From Bifidobacterium sp. (lineage in GTDB: Bacteria > Actinomycetota > Actinomycetes > Actinomycetales > Bifidobacteriaceae): a stretch of DNA of 64,000 nt. The notes beneath the pieces were generated by a model. It was given only the letters and a program-made list of their open reading frames with translations, searched no databases and had not been told where the DNA came from. Below are positions 48,271-58,279 of the stretch, one piece after another. The stretch lies in assembly GCA_022640915.1 (NCBI GenBank), contig JALCCT010000003.1:85877-149876 (forward strand), read 5' to 3'. How positions within the stretch are numbered: the stretch's first letter is position 1; the number at the start of each line of letters is the position of its first letter. Position numbers and translations under genes: made by a program.

Positions 48271-51012
48271 CTAAGCTGTGGGCGTGGTTGCCTCGAATTG
48301 TTCGTCGAGGTTCTTCGGAGGTTCGAGCTGCATGGCATGGTCTCTTTGAATTGCGACCGGCTGTGCGGCATCGCTGAAACCGGTCTCGCGCAGGACGCCG
48401 AGCAGCTGGCGCATATCGGCCAGTGCGGAGCGTCCGCGTGCCCCGATATCGGTGAATGCTGAGGACAGTTCCTCGGGCGAAGGCTCTTGGCCGTGTGACT
48501 CATAGTCGTCAAGCATGCGCAGTCCTGCGATCGCCTGATCAATCACGCCGGTCAAGGTATGCGTAACTTCGGCCTGGATGGATGCACTGATGCGGTCGCG
48601 CTCAAGATTTGCGGCAAGTACCTTCTGCTGCTCGCGTTCCGCCCGCAATGCCTCTTCGCGCGTTTGCAGCACCAGCGCGTTCGCGCCACTGGAACGCGCC
48701 CAAAGGGCAAGCGCGATAGTGGCAACGCACAGGATGGCCACGATCATGCTGAATCCAGCGCCGATGAACAGGTCTCTGGCACCAGAACTCTCGTAGTGCC
48801 CTTGTTCGCGTATGTTGAGCAGCGCGTTGATGATCGATACGTATCCGTGGTAGCTGACTGTGATCTTCACCCCGACGAGGGCAGAATTGATGCCAGCTGC
48901 CGCCCAGACCCAGCGCCGGGAGCGTGCTGCGCCATACAACGTGACCGAATACAGAGAAAGCAGGGCAAAGACGTCCATAACGGTTGTCGAAGGAACGAAC
49001 AGGAGCATCAATGCACAGAGTGTCGCAATGCATGCGGCGCTGAATTCGGGTGCTCGCCGGCGCAGCGCCAGCGGCAGGAGCAGCAGAAGCGCTAACGCCG
49101 CGGTAAGCTTCGGATCATCGTAGCCTGCGCTACCGGAGAATATCGAGATAAGGGCGATAGCGATGAGCAGCAGCGTGCTTATGGTATCGACCATGAGATA
49201 GTGGCGTTCCGTCCATTGCGACAGCCGCTCGACCCAATTGAACTCTCCGCCGTGTTGCGGACCGGCCTGTCGCAACGGTTTGGAATGCAACAGTTGCATG
49301 ATGTCGACTAGGCGCGTTCTGAGCACGATAGGGATGGGAACGCTGGTGCTGCGGCGTTCATTGTTGGCAGTGGTAGCGGGGCCGTTGGCATTGTGCGATC
49401 TCAGCGATGGGATCGCACGAGCATTGGCGGGCAAATCGTCTGGGCCAGTTGAATCCAGAGGAGCTGAGCCCTGAGATTGATTCGGATTGGGACAAATCCT
49501 ATCCACGGGGGATTGAGGCGCATCACTCCCGATATACGATGTTTCCAGATCGCCGTCAGGTGATACTGCCTGATCGTGGCTAGCCGCAGCCGCTACCAAT
49601 ACTGCATCACAGGCTCCGTGCGTGGGATCCTCAAGCGCTTGTTCGTGCTGCAACGGTTGGATACGTCGGTTCGTGGCATCGTGCAGCTGTCCGATATCAC
49701 TTGACCGTTCAGTGCCACGCATCGGCGAATGTGCGGATGCATTGGCGCCTGACCGTTGTGTTTCTTTTGCATATGGTACAAACGCCTGCACCTCAAACCC
49801 GCCGCCGATCCGTGGTCCGCACGACAGCGTGCCTCGCACCGATTCGACGCGCTCGCGCATCCCGATCAAGCCATAGCCGGGCTGATGGCCGTCCATAGCG
49901 GCACCTGCCCCGCGTCCATTGTCACATACCGATATGGCGATGCCATGCTCTTGCCACTGTTCCTCGATCTGGACGGCTGCGTGCGGACCGGCATACTTTC
50001 GTACATTCGTCAACGACTCCTGCACGATGTGATATAACGTGCCACTTACCCTTGGCGTGAGCGATTGCGGAGTTGGTGTTCCTGTGATGCGGCGTGTGAT
50101 ATGGCTGTCGGGTGAAGCTGTCTGGGCCTGATCGAGCAATGATCCGATATCGTCGTAATCGGCATGCGACGAGCCCCCAAGCATGCCGAGCACCCGGCGC
50201 ATGTCGTGTAGTGCACGCTCGGATTCATGGCGAATCGTCTCCATCGTGGCGCGGGCTACCGTTGAATTGCGGATGCCGGCGTAGCGTCCGGCATCAGACT
50301 GCACAATGATGATCGACAAGGTGTGTGCCACCACGTCGTGCATGTCGCGCGCGATGCGGGCGCGCTCAGCGAGCGCGGCGATATGCCGCTCCTCGCCCTC
50401 GCGCGCTTCGATGGATGCATTGCGCTCGCGCAGCAGATCAATGGTGGTCAGCCGTGCCCGGGTCCAGTATGCAATGACGATGGTTGAACCCAGGCATATG
50501 CCAATTCCCGCACCCACCGCAGCAGCGGTCTGTGCAAAAGACCCTAGGCAGTTCCATGTGCCGTCGGCCACACAGGAACGCATGGGGGTGCTATTCAGCG
50601 GACCAATGGTCGACAATGCCATTACCAGCGCTGCCAAGGTGCCCATGATGAGAGCCAGCACGATGAAGCGTCGCGTATGTTCCGGCTTGCCGTAAACAAT
50701 CGCCGAGTAGAGCATAACCATGGCCAGCGCATCGCTGAGCACTACTGCGGGACCGGCTATGAGCTGCACGGCGCAGATCACGACGAAAGCGATGGCGCAC
50801 GCCTGCGGCCGCCATCGGCGAAACAGTGCCGGAACCATGAGCGCGAGTCCCCACAGCGTCTGGGCGGTCTGCCCGTAAAAGGCGAAGAGACCCGCAGTGT
50901 CGGACAGCGATCCGCTGATGGCGATAGTGAGCAGGCATCCCAGCGTGAGTACGGCATCAGACGGGCGGAAGTACCGCCGGCACCATGCGCCGAATCGTGA
51001 AGCTGGGTTCAT
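48271..51012 (-). CDS. Tandem NarL-type sensor histidine kinase: complete kinase fused to a second TM/HisKA_3-like module
   Basis: ERARIARDMHDVVAHTLSIIIVQSDAGRY plus HATPase (IVQESLTNVRKYAG, VCDNGRGAG, GYGLIGMRERVESVRGTL); second TM block then ERDRISASIQAEVTHTL. Confidence 0.9.
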   Translation of the reverse strand: MNPASRFGAWCRRYFRPSDAVLTLGCLLTIAISGSLSDTAGLFAFYGQTAQTLWGLALMVPALFRRWRPQACAIAFVVICAVQLIAGPAVVLSDALAMVMLYSAIVYGKPEHTRRFIVLALIMGTLAALVMALSTIGPLNSTPMRSCVADGTWNCLGSFAQTAAAVGAGIGICLGSTIVIAYWTRARLTTIDLLRERNASIEAREGEERHIAALAERARIARDMHDVVAHTLSIIIVQSDAGRYAGIRNSTVARATMETIRHESERALHDMRRVLGMLGGSSHADYDDIGSLLDQAQTASPDSHITRRITGTPTPQSLTPRVSGTLYHIVQESLTNVRKYAGPHAAVQIEEQWQEHGIAISVCDNGRGAGAAMDGHQPGYGLIGMRERVESVRGTLSCGPRIGGGFEVQAFVPYAKETQRSGANASAHSPMRGTERSSDIGQLHDATNRRIQPLQHEQALEDPTHGACDAVLVAAAASHDQAVSPDGDLETSYIGSDAPQSPVDRICPNPNQSQGSAPLDSTGPDDLPANARAIPSLRSHNANGPATTANNERRSTSVPIPIVLRTRLVDIMQLLHSKPLRQAGPQHGGEFNWVERLSQWTERHYLMVDTISTLLLIAIALISIFSGSAGYDDPKLTAALALLLLLPLALRRRAPEFSAACIATLCALMLLFVPSTTVMDVFALLSLYSVTLYGAARSRRWVWAAAGINSALVGVKITVSYHGYVSIINALLNIREQGHYESSGARDLFIGAGFSMIVAILCVATIALALWARSSGANALVLQTREEALRAEREQQKVLAANLERDRISASIQAEVTHTLTGVIDQAIAGLRMLDDYESHGQEPSPEELSSAFTDIGARGRSALADMRQLLGVLRETGFSDAAQPVAIQRDHAMQLEPPKNLDEQFEATTPTA

Positions 51013-51197
51013 GGTTCAAGGCTAGCGCGCCCGGGAGCCCGAAGCCATCGTGCTGGCGGATGATGCTGTTACTGGTGTAACTCAGTACTTGGCGAGTGCC
51101 TGGATTGCGCGATTGCTGCGGGCTGCGGGTAGGCTCATGAGCCGTGGCTTGAGCGAGATGCGAAGGCTTGCGAAACAGACGGTAACGATGGAAGAGT

Positions 51198-52598
51198 ATG
51201 GCTATGACACTGCTGCATGAGTATTACGTTCCGGGGCTGCACGTCGAGGAGCATTCGATCGCGGTGCCGCTCGACTGGTCAGGTACAACGCCTGGTGCCG
51301 CTGCCCATGGGGAGGCAGGGAGAATGGCGGACTCTCTCTCGCTGTTCTACCGTGTATTCAGCGCGCCTGAGCATGCGCATGATGCTGACCTGCCACTGTT
51401 GGTCTACTTGCAAGGCGGTCCGGGCGGCGCAGGACCGAGGCCGCTCAATCCTTCGAGCGACGGATGGATAGCCGAGGCAATCAAGCATTTTCGCGTTATT
51501 GTGCCCGACCAGCGTGGCACTGGACGATCCTCGCGCATTGACGGGCAGGTCATCGCCAGGTTCGAGCGGCCAGAGGATCAAGCGGCATATCTCAAACATT
51601 TCCTCGCTGATTCCATCGTGCGAGATTTCGAGCACCTGCGGCGCACCGAATTCGGTGCCGCTCCATGGGTGACGCTGGGACAGAGTTACGGCGGTTTTCT
51701 GACGCTAACCTATTTGTCGCTGTTTCCGCAAGGGCTTGCGGCCAGTTTCACTTGCGGCGGCATACCGCATGTGCCTGCCAGCGCACGCGAGGTCTACGAG
51801 CATACGTTTCCGCGCGCGGCTGCCAAGACGCGGCAATATTACGAACGCTACCCACAGGATCGTGATCGGGTCGCAGCCGTAGCCGACCGGCTTGCCCAGG
51901 TAGATGCGGCGTCGCAGCCGACATTCCCCAAGCTGCCCAATGGTGACCTGCTGGGCGTCGAGCGCTTGCAAACCTTGGGTGGCGGCTTCGGCATGAAGCC
52001 CAGCTTCGAACGGGTCCATTGGATCTTCGACAGCGCCTTCCTCGATGGTGATGGCGAGCCGAACGACCGGTCTGCGCTAACTGAGGAATTTCTAGCGGCC
52101 GTTGAGTCAGCCACAGCCACAAGCCCTCTCTACTGGCCGTTGCAGGAGTTCATCTATGCCGACGGCGAGCTGGAACAGCCGATCGACTGGGCTGCTCAGC
52201 AGGTGCGCGACGAGCACCCCGAATTCAGTACTTTGCACAGGCCGCTGCTGTTTACCGGAGAGGCAACGTTCCCGTGGATGTTCGAGCAGGAGCGCGCGTT
52301 GCGGCCCTTCCGCCGCGCGATGGACGTGCTCATGGCAGACACCTATTTCGGCGAGATCTACGACATCGGGCAGTTGGCGCGCAACGAAGTGCCGTTGCAG
52401 TCGGCGGTCTATTACGATGATATGTACGTCGACTCGGGCTTGCAGCTCGATACCCTATCGCATATCGGCCACTCACATTACTGGGTTACCAACGAGTTCG
52501 AGCACGACGGGCTGCATGGCGGCACGGTGTTCAGGCGATTGTACGGCGAGGCGCTTGATCGCGGCGATCTGGCTAGGCTATTCCAGCGATTATCATAG
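51198..52598 (+). CDS. Alpha/beta hydrolase, proline iminopeptidase-like
   Basis: YLQGGPGGAGPRPLNP, VIVPDQRGTGRSSRID, WVTLGQSYGGFLTLTYLSLFP. Confidence 0.9.
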   Translation: MAMTLLHEYYVPGLHVEEHSIAVPLDWSGTTPGAAAHGEAGRMADSLSLFYRVFSAPEHAHDADLPLLVYLQGGPGGAGPRPLNPSSDGWIAEAIKHFRVIVPDQRGTGRSSRIDGQVIARFERPEDQAAYLKHFLADSIVRDFEHLRRTEFGAAPWVTLGQSYGGFLTLTYLSLFPQGLAASFTCGGIPHVPASAREVYEHTFPRAAAKTRQYYERYPQDRDRVAAVADRLAQVDAASQPTFPKLPNGDLLGVERLQTLGGGFGMKPSFERVHWIFDSAFLDGDGEPNDRSALTEEFLAAVESATATSPLYWPLQEFIYADGELEQPIDWAAQQVRDEHPEFSTLHRPLLFTGEATFPWMFEQERALRPFRRAMDVLMADTYFGEIYDIGQLARNEVPLQSAVYYDDMYVDSGLQLDTLSHIGHSHYWVTNEFEHDGLHGGTVFRRLYGEALDRGDLARLFQRLS

Positions 52599-52671
52599 TC
52601 ACATAAGGCGCTACAACAATCACCACGACGAGAGAACATGCCGCATGCTGATGCGGATGAAGGGGACACTC

Positions 52672-53463
52672 ATGGACAAACCCGTGATCGGATTCATCGG
52701 ATATGGCAACATGGCCCAAGCGATAGCCCAGGGGCTGGTCGACGCCGGCGTGGTGCCAGGAGAGCAGATCGTGGCTTGCGCCGGGCATTTCGACAAATTG
52801 CAGCGCAATGTGGCACTCGTTGGCGCGCAGGCTAAGCACACGGCCGCAGAAGTGGTCGAGGCTGCCGATATCGTGGTTGTCGCGCTTAAGCCCTATCAGA
52901 TCGAAGGCGTGCTCGGCCCGGTGGCCGGGCAACTCAAGGGTGGCAAGCCGTTCATAGTCTCAATCGCCGGAAGTTGGGGTCTGGGGCAGTACCGCCAGCT
53001 GCTGGGCGAGGGAGCGCATGTGCAGTGCGCGATCCCGAACACGCCTATCGCCGTAGGCAAAGGCATCATGGTCACCGAGGAGGCGAATACGCTCAGCGAC
53101 GAGGAGCGGCAGACTTTCGAAGCGGTCTTTTCGCCGATCGCGCAGATCGAGCGAGTCGACAGCGGGCATCTGGGTATCGCCACCGATATCGCCGGCTGCG
53201 GCCCGGCCTTCACCGCTATGTATATTGAGGCGCTTGGCGATGCTGGCGTGCAGCACGGCTTGCAACGCGAGAGCGCCTACCGCCTTGCCGCAGCAATGGT
53301 TGAAGGCGTCGGCGCGCTCTACCTGGCCACCGGAACCCATCCCGGTGCAATGAAAGACGCTGTTTGCTCGCCCGGCGGCACGACTATCCGTGGCGTCGTG
53401 CAACTGGAGAAGGACGGCTTCCGCAGTGCCGTTATCGAAGCCATCAACGCGATCGAGGCGTAA
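52672..53463 (+). CDS. proC: Pyrroline-5-carboxylate reductase
   Basis: IGFIGYGNMAQAIAQGL, IPNTPIAVGKG, LATGTHPGAMKDAVCSPGGTTIRG. Confidence 0.95.
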   Translation: MDKPVIGFIGYGNMAQAIAQGLVDAGVVPGEQIVACAGHFDKLQRNVALVGAQAKHTAAEVVEAADIVVVALKPYQIEGVLGPVAGQLKGGKPFIVSIAGSWGLGQYRQLLGEGAHVQCAIPNTPIAVGKGIMVTEEANTLSDEERQTFEAVFSPIAQIERVDSGHLGIATDIAGCGPAFTAMYIEALGDAGVQHGLQRESAYRLAAAMVEGVGALYLATGTHPGAMKDAVCSPGGTTIRGVVQLEKDGFRSAVIEAINAIEA

Positions 53464-53790
53464 ACGCTTTAGCTCCGGCCCCTCTTTGTCTCATGCTTTG
53501 TCTCATGCGCAACCGGCGAATGCGACACCGAAGCGGCTGCATCACAGGTTGTCGGATTGCGCCATTCCCGGTTTTTTAGGAGTATATCTTCTCGAGTGCG
53601 GTCAATGACATGTCGGCAAAACTGCCTAATGAATGCCTAAAGATGCACGAATGGGCTTGCCGCAGAGGCACGGGAGTGGAACGCGTTGATGCGGCGACTG
53701 CCGGGTAGGCTAGCGGATTAACGCGTATCATATTTTCGCATTCATATCGTTTTTCCTCACTTAGGGGAGCGTCGCGCTATCCTCGAAGCC

Positions 53791-54885
53791 ATGTCTTTAA
53801 CTATCGGAATCGTCGGCCTACCCAACGTCGGCAAGTCGACTCTTTTTAATGCATTGACCCGCAACAATGTGCTTGCGGAGAATTATCCGTTTGCCACTAT
53901 TGAGCCGAATACCGGCATCGTGCCGCTGCCTGACAAGCGCCTTCCGGTGCTCGCCAAGTTGGTACACACCGAGAAGATCATCCCGGCGACCGTGACTTTT
54001 GTCGATATCGCCGGCATTGTCAAGGGCGCGTCGCAAGGCGAGGGTTTGGGCAACAAGTTCTTAGCCAACATCCGCGAGGCGGACGCGATCTGCGAGGTTG
54101 TACGCACCTTCGTGGATGACGACATTGTGCACGTCAACGGCAAAGTCGATCCTGCGGACGACATCGACACCATCAACACCGAGCTGATCCTCGCCGACTT
54201 GCAGACCATCGAGAATGCACTGCCGAAGCTCGAAAAGGATCTGCGCGGCAAGAAGGTCAGCGGCGAGTACGTCGATGCTGTTAATCAGGCGAAGACGATT
54301 CTTGAGGCTGGCGAAACCATCGATCACGCTGCCGCCGCAGGGAAAATCGACAAAGATGCCATCTACGACCTGCATCTGATGACTGCCAAACCGTTCATCT
54401 ACGTGTTCAATGTGGATGATGACGAACTGCAGGACGATGCGGCTAAGAAAGCGCTCGCCGATTCCGTGGCTCCAGCCAAGGCGATATTCCTTAACGCGCA
54501 GTTCGAGGCTGATCTGACCGAGCTTGACGAGGACGACGCCCGCGAGATGCTCGCCGACGCCGGACTGGACGAATCCGGCCTCGACCAGCTTGCCCGCGTC
54601 GGCTTCGACGTGCTCGGTCTGCAGACCTTCCTTACCGCCGGCGAAAAAGAAGTCCGCGCCTGGCAGATCCATCAGGGCTGGACCGCTCCGCAAGCCGCCG
54701 GCGTTATCCACACCGACTTCGAAAAAGGCTTCATCAAAGCTGAAATCGTCTCCTACGAGGACTTTGTAGCTGCCGAAGGCTCCATGGCTAAGATCAAGGA
54801 CGCCGGTAAGCTTCGCCTCGAGGGCCGCGACTATGTCATGCAGGACGGTGACATAGTGGAGTTCAAGTTCAATGTGAGCAAGTGA
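53791..54885 (+). CDS. ychF: Redox-regulated ATPase YchF (Obg family)
   Basis: IGIVGLPNVGKSTLFNALTRN, VDIAGIVKGASQGEGLGNKFLANIREADAI. Confidence 0.97.
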   Translation: MSLTIGIVGLPNVGKSTLFNALTRNNVLAENYPFATIEPNTGIVPLPDKRLPVLAKLVHTEKIIPATVTFVDIAGIVKGASQGEGLGNKFLANIREADAICEVVRTFVDDDIVHVNGKVDPADDIDTINTELILADLQTIENALPKLEKDLRGKKVSGEYVDAVNQAKTILEAGETIDHAAAAGKIDKDAIYDLHLMTAKPFIYVFNVDDDELQDDAAKKALADSVAPAKAIFLNAQFEADLTELDEDDAREMLADAGLDESGLDQLARVGFDVLGLQTFLTAGEKEVRAWQIHQGWTAPQAAGVIHTDFEKGFIKAEIVSYEDFVAAEGSMAKIKDAGKLRLEGRDYVMQDGDIVEFKFNVSK

Positions 54886-55300
54886 ATATTCCGGCCCGGC
54901 TGCACAGCATTTAATTTGGGCCGTATGCTGTGATCGAGAGGATTCGCGGGCGAAATATATCGGTAGCTTCCGTAACCAACGATCGACGGTTCCCACATCA
55001 CTGGATCGACTCACGTGACTTCACGAAAGATTTCGGCAAGTGCTTTTCCATCGTCGCGACGCCTTGCAGGGGCCGCAGCGTCAAGGAAGTCATCGACGTT
55101 TGCGTTGGTCGGTTGCGTCTTCTGAGCTGCCATGTGACCAGCTTATCGTATTGCTGTGCGAGTGAATCTGCACATAATCGCGAGACCTATGACCTACAGA
55201 TCTATAAACCTATAGAGCATAGGATGTGTCTTGCAACGATTGCTGAGTTGTAACAGACGGTTACTGCAGGTACTTCGGGAAAAAGCCCCGCCCGCATCCG

Positions 55301-56113
55301 TTATCCATGGATATTCGCCCGTGACAGGACCAGTCCGTTGCCCGGGCTTTCTGTTTCTGCTCTCATCGGTGAGGGTCTGCCGGTTTGCTGTCGCCTTGCG
55401 ATAAATGATTCGGCTTTCGCAGCATCGTCGCGATACGCTTTACCGAACTCGTCAATGAGTCCGTGGAACTCTTGGAGCTGCGCTGTCGACAGTCCTGTGG
55501 TGAGCATGACTGGCGCCACTGCCTTATGGAATGCGCGATAGCCGGCAGGGATTCTGCAGCCAAGAAAAGCGAACAGTCTGCGAGCATATGCGTCGGCGAC
55601 GAATGACCGGCGATCGAATACGTACAGCATCAGCACGTCGGCGGTTTCGCCTCCAATGCCGAACAATCCCAGCAGCTCGTGCCGCAGTTCCTCGTCCGGC
55701 ACGCCCAGCGCGTTCGTCGGCTCGCAGTCGAATCGCTGCCGATACCATTGAGCCAGTGATTGCAGGGCGCGCGACTTGTTGCGATAGAATCCCGACGGCC
55801 GAATCAGCTCTTGCAGGTCGGCGTTACGCATCGTGGCGATTGCGTTCGGCGAGAACGCTCCGGCCTCCTTGAGACAGGCCAGCGAACGCTCTACGTTGGT
55901 AAACGCCGTGTTCTGCACGAGCACGGCACCGACCATGATTTCGAATATCGTGTCGGCAGGCCACCAGCCAGTCGGTCCCATCTCACGCAACATGAGCCGG
56001 AACAACGATTCAATCTCTGCTGGCGACGGGCTATTGAGGGCTGCTGTCTGGTAGCTTGGCAGAGAATCATCCAAGGGTCTGCTTCGATGAGAGAGCCGCC
56101 TTGAGTTGCTCAT
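55301..56113 (-). CDS. Endonuclease III-related HhH-GPD DNA glycosylase lacking the C-terminal Fe-S cysteines
   Basis: EIMVGAVLVQNTAFTNVERSLACLKEAG, LIRPSGFYRNKSRAL, LLGLFGIGGETADVLMLYVFDRRSFVADAYARRLF; C-terminus EFHGLIDEFGKAYRDDAAKAE without Cys. Confidence 0.85.
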   Translation of the reverse strand: MSNSRRLSHRSRPLDDSLPSYQTAALNSPSPAEIESLFRLMLREMGPTGWWPADTIFEIMVGAVLVQNTAFTNVERSLACLKEAGAFSPNAIATMRNADLQELIRPSGFYRNKSRALQSLAQWYRQRFDCEPTNALGVPDEELRHELLGLFGIGGETADVLMLYVFDRRSFVADAYARRLFAFLGCRIPAGYRAFHKAVAPVMLTTGLSTAQLQEFHGLIDEFGKAYRDDAAKAESFIARRQQTGRPSPMRAETESPGNGLVLSRANIHG

Positions 56114-57330
56114 GCTAAGGTTTTCATTCCCTTATTGAACCGTTCGGCCATCACATTGATTGAGTGCGCGTCGAGGTGTCGCATAGAGGCTCTCACAGGG
56201 GCCTGCGCCAGCCCTGAGCGCAGGGTTGCCAGCCATTGGTCCGCGTAGCTTCGGGTCACTCCGAAGAGTTTGAGACTGTCATCTGATAGAAGTTTGCCCG
56301 TGTCTATCGCAGCGTTTCCGAACAATGAGAGCTGATGGGTATCCGGCGAATCGGCATCGTAGGGTTCCGGATTCATGTCGAATGCAGGGGAGAGCTGCCA
56401 TGCACGCCCTATGCGCAGATATCCGTGATTGCGCAGATGATCGTCGAGATTGCCGATGGCCGCGCCGAACATGGCTCTGCGCCACAGTTCGACAGTGTCT
56501 GCGCCGATCCTGCGGGTGAATTCCGCCAGATCGAGCCAGTCGCCGCCTTCGCCGTCAGCGCTATCGAGCGCGGTCATCGCCGACATGTACGGGATTCGTT
56601 CCATTTCCTCAATGCTCGGCGCAGATTTGCGGTCAAAGCGTTTGGTCAGCAACACGGTTCGACGCTGTTCATTGGCATCGTTCACGGTGACGGTCCGATG
56701 CTCAGGCACATTGATGCCTACGAGCCGCGCGATTTCGAGAGTTACCGCCTCCCAACCGATAACATCCCACGCGTCGCCATTCGGCTTGGGAAACTTCGCT
56801 AGCCACAGCGCGTTGCGGTCGAACACGGAAGCCTTTGGCCGGGCACCGCCCAGAGACCCGGTCGCACGATAGAGCCGACGCAGCGAAATGTCACTCACAT
56901 CGCGATTCTGCTCCACCGCGTCTGCGGTGTTCAGCAGCGCTGGCACATTGGCCAGCACCGGCACCCCTTCGTCGCCAGCTACCGGTTCGCCGTCGATGAT
57001 GAAGCGCACAGCACCCTGGCGGGTCAAATCGTTCACGCCGAAGAGATATTCCGATTCGCTCACGCGCGTGCGGTTGAGACTGCGCGCGAACACTTTTCGG
57101 CCCCACCTATCCGGTGCCGAATCCGAGAACTGTCCTAATCCGGAGAAATAAAACGGTGCCAGCGAGCGAGACATTGAGGGGAACATGTCGAAGGCTTGCG
57201 TGTCTGTGACATAATCCGCTGCGTATCGGAACGACAAATCATCACCAGTGGCATACAGCGTTCCGGCAGGCGCTTCTCTGCCTGAATCCAAGGTGACCAG
57301 CACTGTCGACTCAATGGTTTTCTTGGCCAT
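56110..57330 (-). CDS. hipA: HipA-type serine/threonine kinase toxin
   Basis: GSLGGARPKASVF, LAKFPK, MFGAAIGNLDDHLRNHGYL, LSPAFDMNP motifs. Confidence 0.92.
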   Translation of the reverse strand: MAKKTIESTVLVTLDSGREAPAGTLYATGDDLSFRYAADYVTDTQAFDMFPSMSRSLAPFYFSGLGQFSDSAPDRWGRKVFARSLNRTRVSESEYLFGVNDLTRQGAVRFIIDGEPVAGDEGVPVLANVPALLNTADAVEQNRDVSDISLRRLYRATGSLGGARPKASVFDRNALWLAKFPKPNGDAWDVIGWEAVTLEIARLVGINVPEHRTVTVNDANEQRRTVLLTKRFDRKSAPSIEEMERIPYMSAMTALDSADGEGGDWLDLAEFTRRIGADTVELWRRAMFGAAIGNLDDHLRNHGYLRIGRAWQLSPAFDMNPEPYDADSPDTHQLSLFGNAAIDTGKLLSDDSLKLFGVTRSYADQWLATLRSGLAQAPVRASMRHLDAHSINVMAERFNKGMKTLA

Positions 57331-57335
57331 ATCCC

Positions 57336-57629
57336 TCACCTCCGGACGCGCTCGGGGAGCTGCTCGTTGGCTCGGAGCCGGCCGAGATCTGTTCGGTAGG
57401 GGTCGCTTGCCGTTACGATGGCATCGGCGAGCTGCAGCACGCGGGCGATGGCGAACATCGAATCCGAACGCACGGCCTTGCCTTGTTCGAGGTTCGCCAC
57501 AGTGGTCGGGCTTACTCCGGCGCGCTGCGCCACGTCGGCGATGGTCAGCAGCAGCAGTTTGCGCTGCTGCGAAAACCGTTCGCCGATGATGCGCAGATCG
57601 CGTTTCACGGTAGTGGGCACGTATCGCAT
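57336..57629 (-). CDS. hipB: HipB-like XRE-family antitoxin/regulator
   Basis: Helix-turn-helix TIADVAQRAGVSPTTVANLEQGKAV immediately upstream of hipA. Confidence 0.88.
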   Translation of the reverse strand: MRYVPTTVKRDLRIIGERFSQQRKLLLLTIADVAQRAGVSPTTVANLEQGKAVRSDSMFAIARVLQLADAIVTASDPYRTDLGRLRANEQLPERVRR

Positions 57630-57655
57630 CGGCTCTTTCCTTAGCGCTGGTATGT

Positions 57656-57690
57656 TCTAGTTAAACTCAGATAAGCAATATTATACTAGA
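57656..57690. promoter_or_regulatory. Candidate HipB operator inverted repeat
   Basis: TCTAGT-N23-ACTAGA in the AT-rich hipB promoter region. Confidence 0.4.
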
Positions 57691-57835
57691 TTTTATGAGT
57701 GTTCCCGTCGAAATAGAATTATAGGGTCCCGCATGCGATGTCGTACCGGATTGTGATCGCAATAGAGACGATCCGATCGAGTCTCTACTATTGAGCAGAG
57801 GACAGCAGAAAGACGAAAAACAGGAGAAAGCGATC

Positions 57836-58258
57836 ATGCATATCGAACTGACCCGTTTCGCGTGCAAACCGGGTTCGGATGAACTCGTCCACGAGTGGAT
57901 GACGATGCTGCGCGAGCATCATGATGCGGTCTTGGAGACGCTTGATCCGGAGCATATGTACGTCGAATCGATTTTCACCGAGGCCGTGGATGGCAGACGC
58001 TTCCTCTACTGGTTCTCGATCCAGGGGCCGGGTGGATCGCAGCTGGAGGAGTCCGGGCATTGGATCGACAAGGAGCATATGCGCTACCGGAATCAGTGCG
58101 TCGACGAAAGCGTCCCTCCGGTGAATCTGACGCGTTGCGTCGCCATGATTCCTGAACGAGTCCTTGCCGCAATGGTTCCTGTGGCTCAGGACCCGGTGCC
58201 TGCGTCGACGCAATCAGGAGCTGCGGACGCAGAGTCGGCCGTAGCGGCAGTGTTGTGA
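57836..58258 (+). CDS. DUF6176-like protein
   Basis: MHIELTRFACKPGSDELVHEWMTMLREHHDAVLETLDPEHMYVESIF. Confidence 0.7.
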   Translation: MHIELTRFACKPGSDELVHEWMTMLREHHDAVLETLDPEHMYVESIFTEAVDGRRFLYWFSIQGPGGSQLEESGHWIDKEHMRYRNQCVDESVPPVNLTRCVAMIPERVLAAMVPVAQDPVPASTQSGAADAESAVAAVL

Positions 58259-58279
58259 GAGAAACCAAGAGGTGCAATT

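Noticed and set aside
52102-52671. N-terminal extension of the proC ORF
   Set aside because: Out-of-frame overlap with the proline iminopeptidase-like gene; true start is Met 52672.
54930-55253. 107-aa ORF between ychF and the glycosylase
   Set aside because: No homology-like features, atypical composition; likely intergenic.
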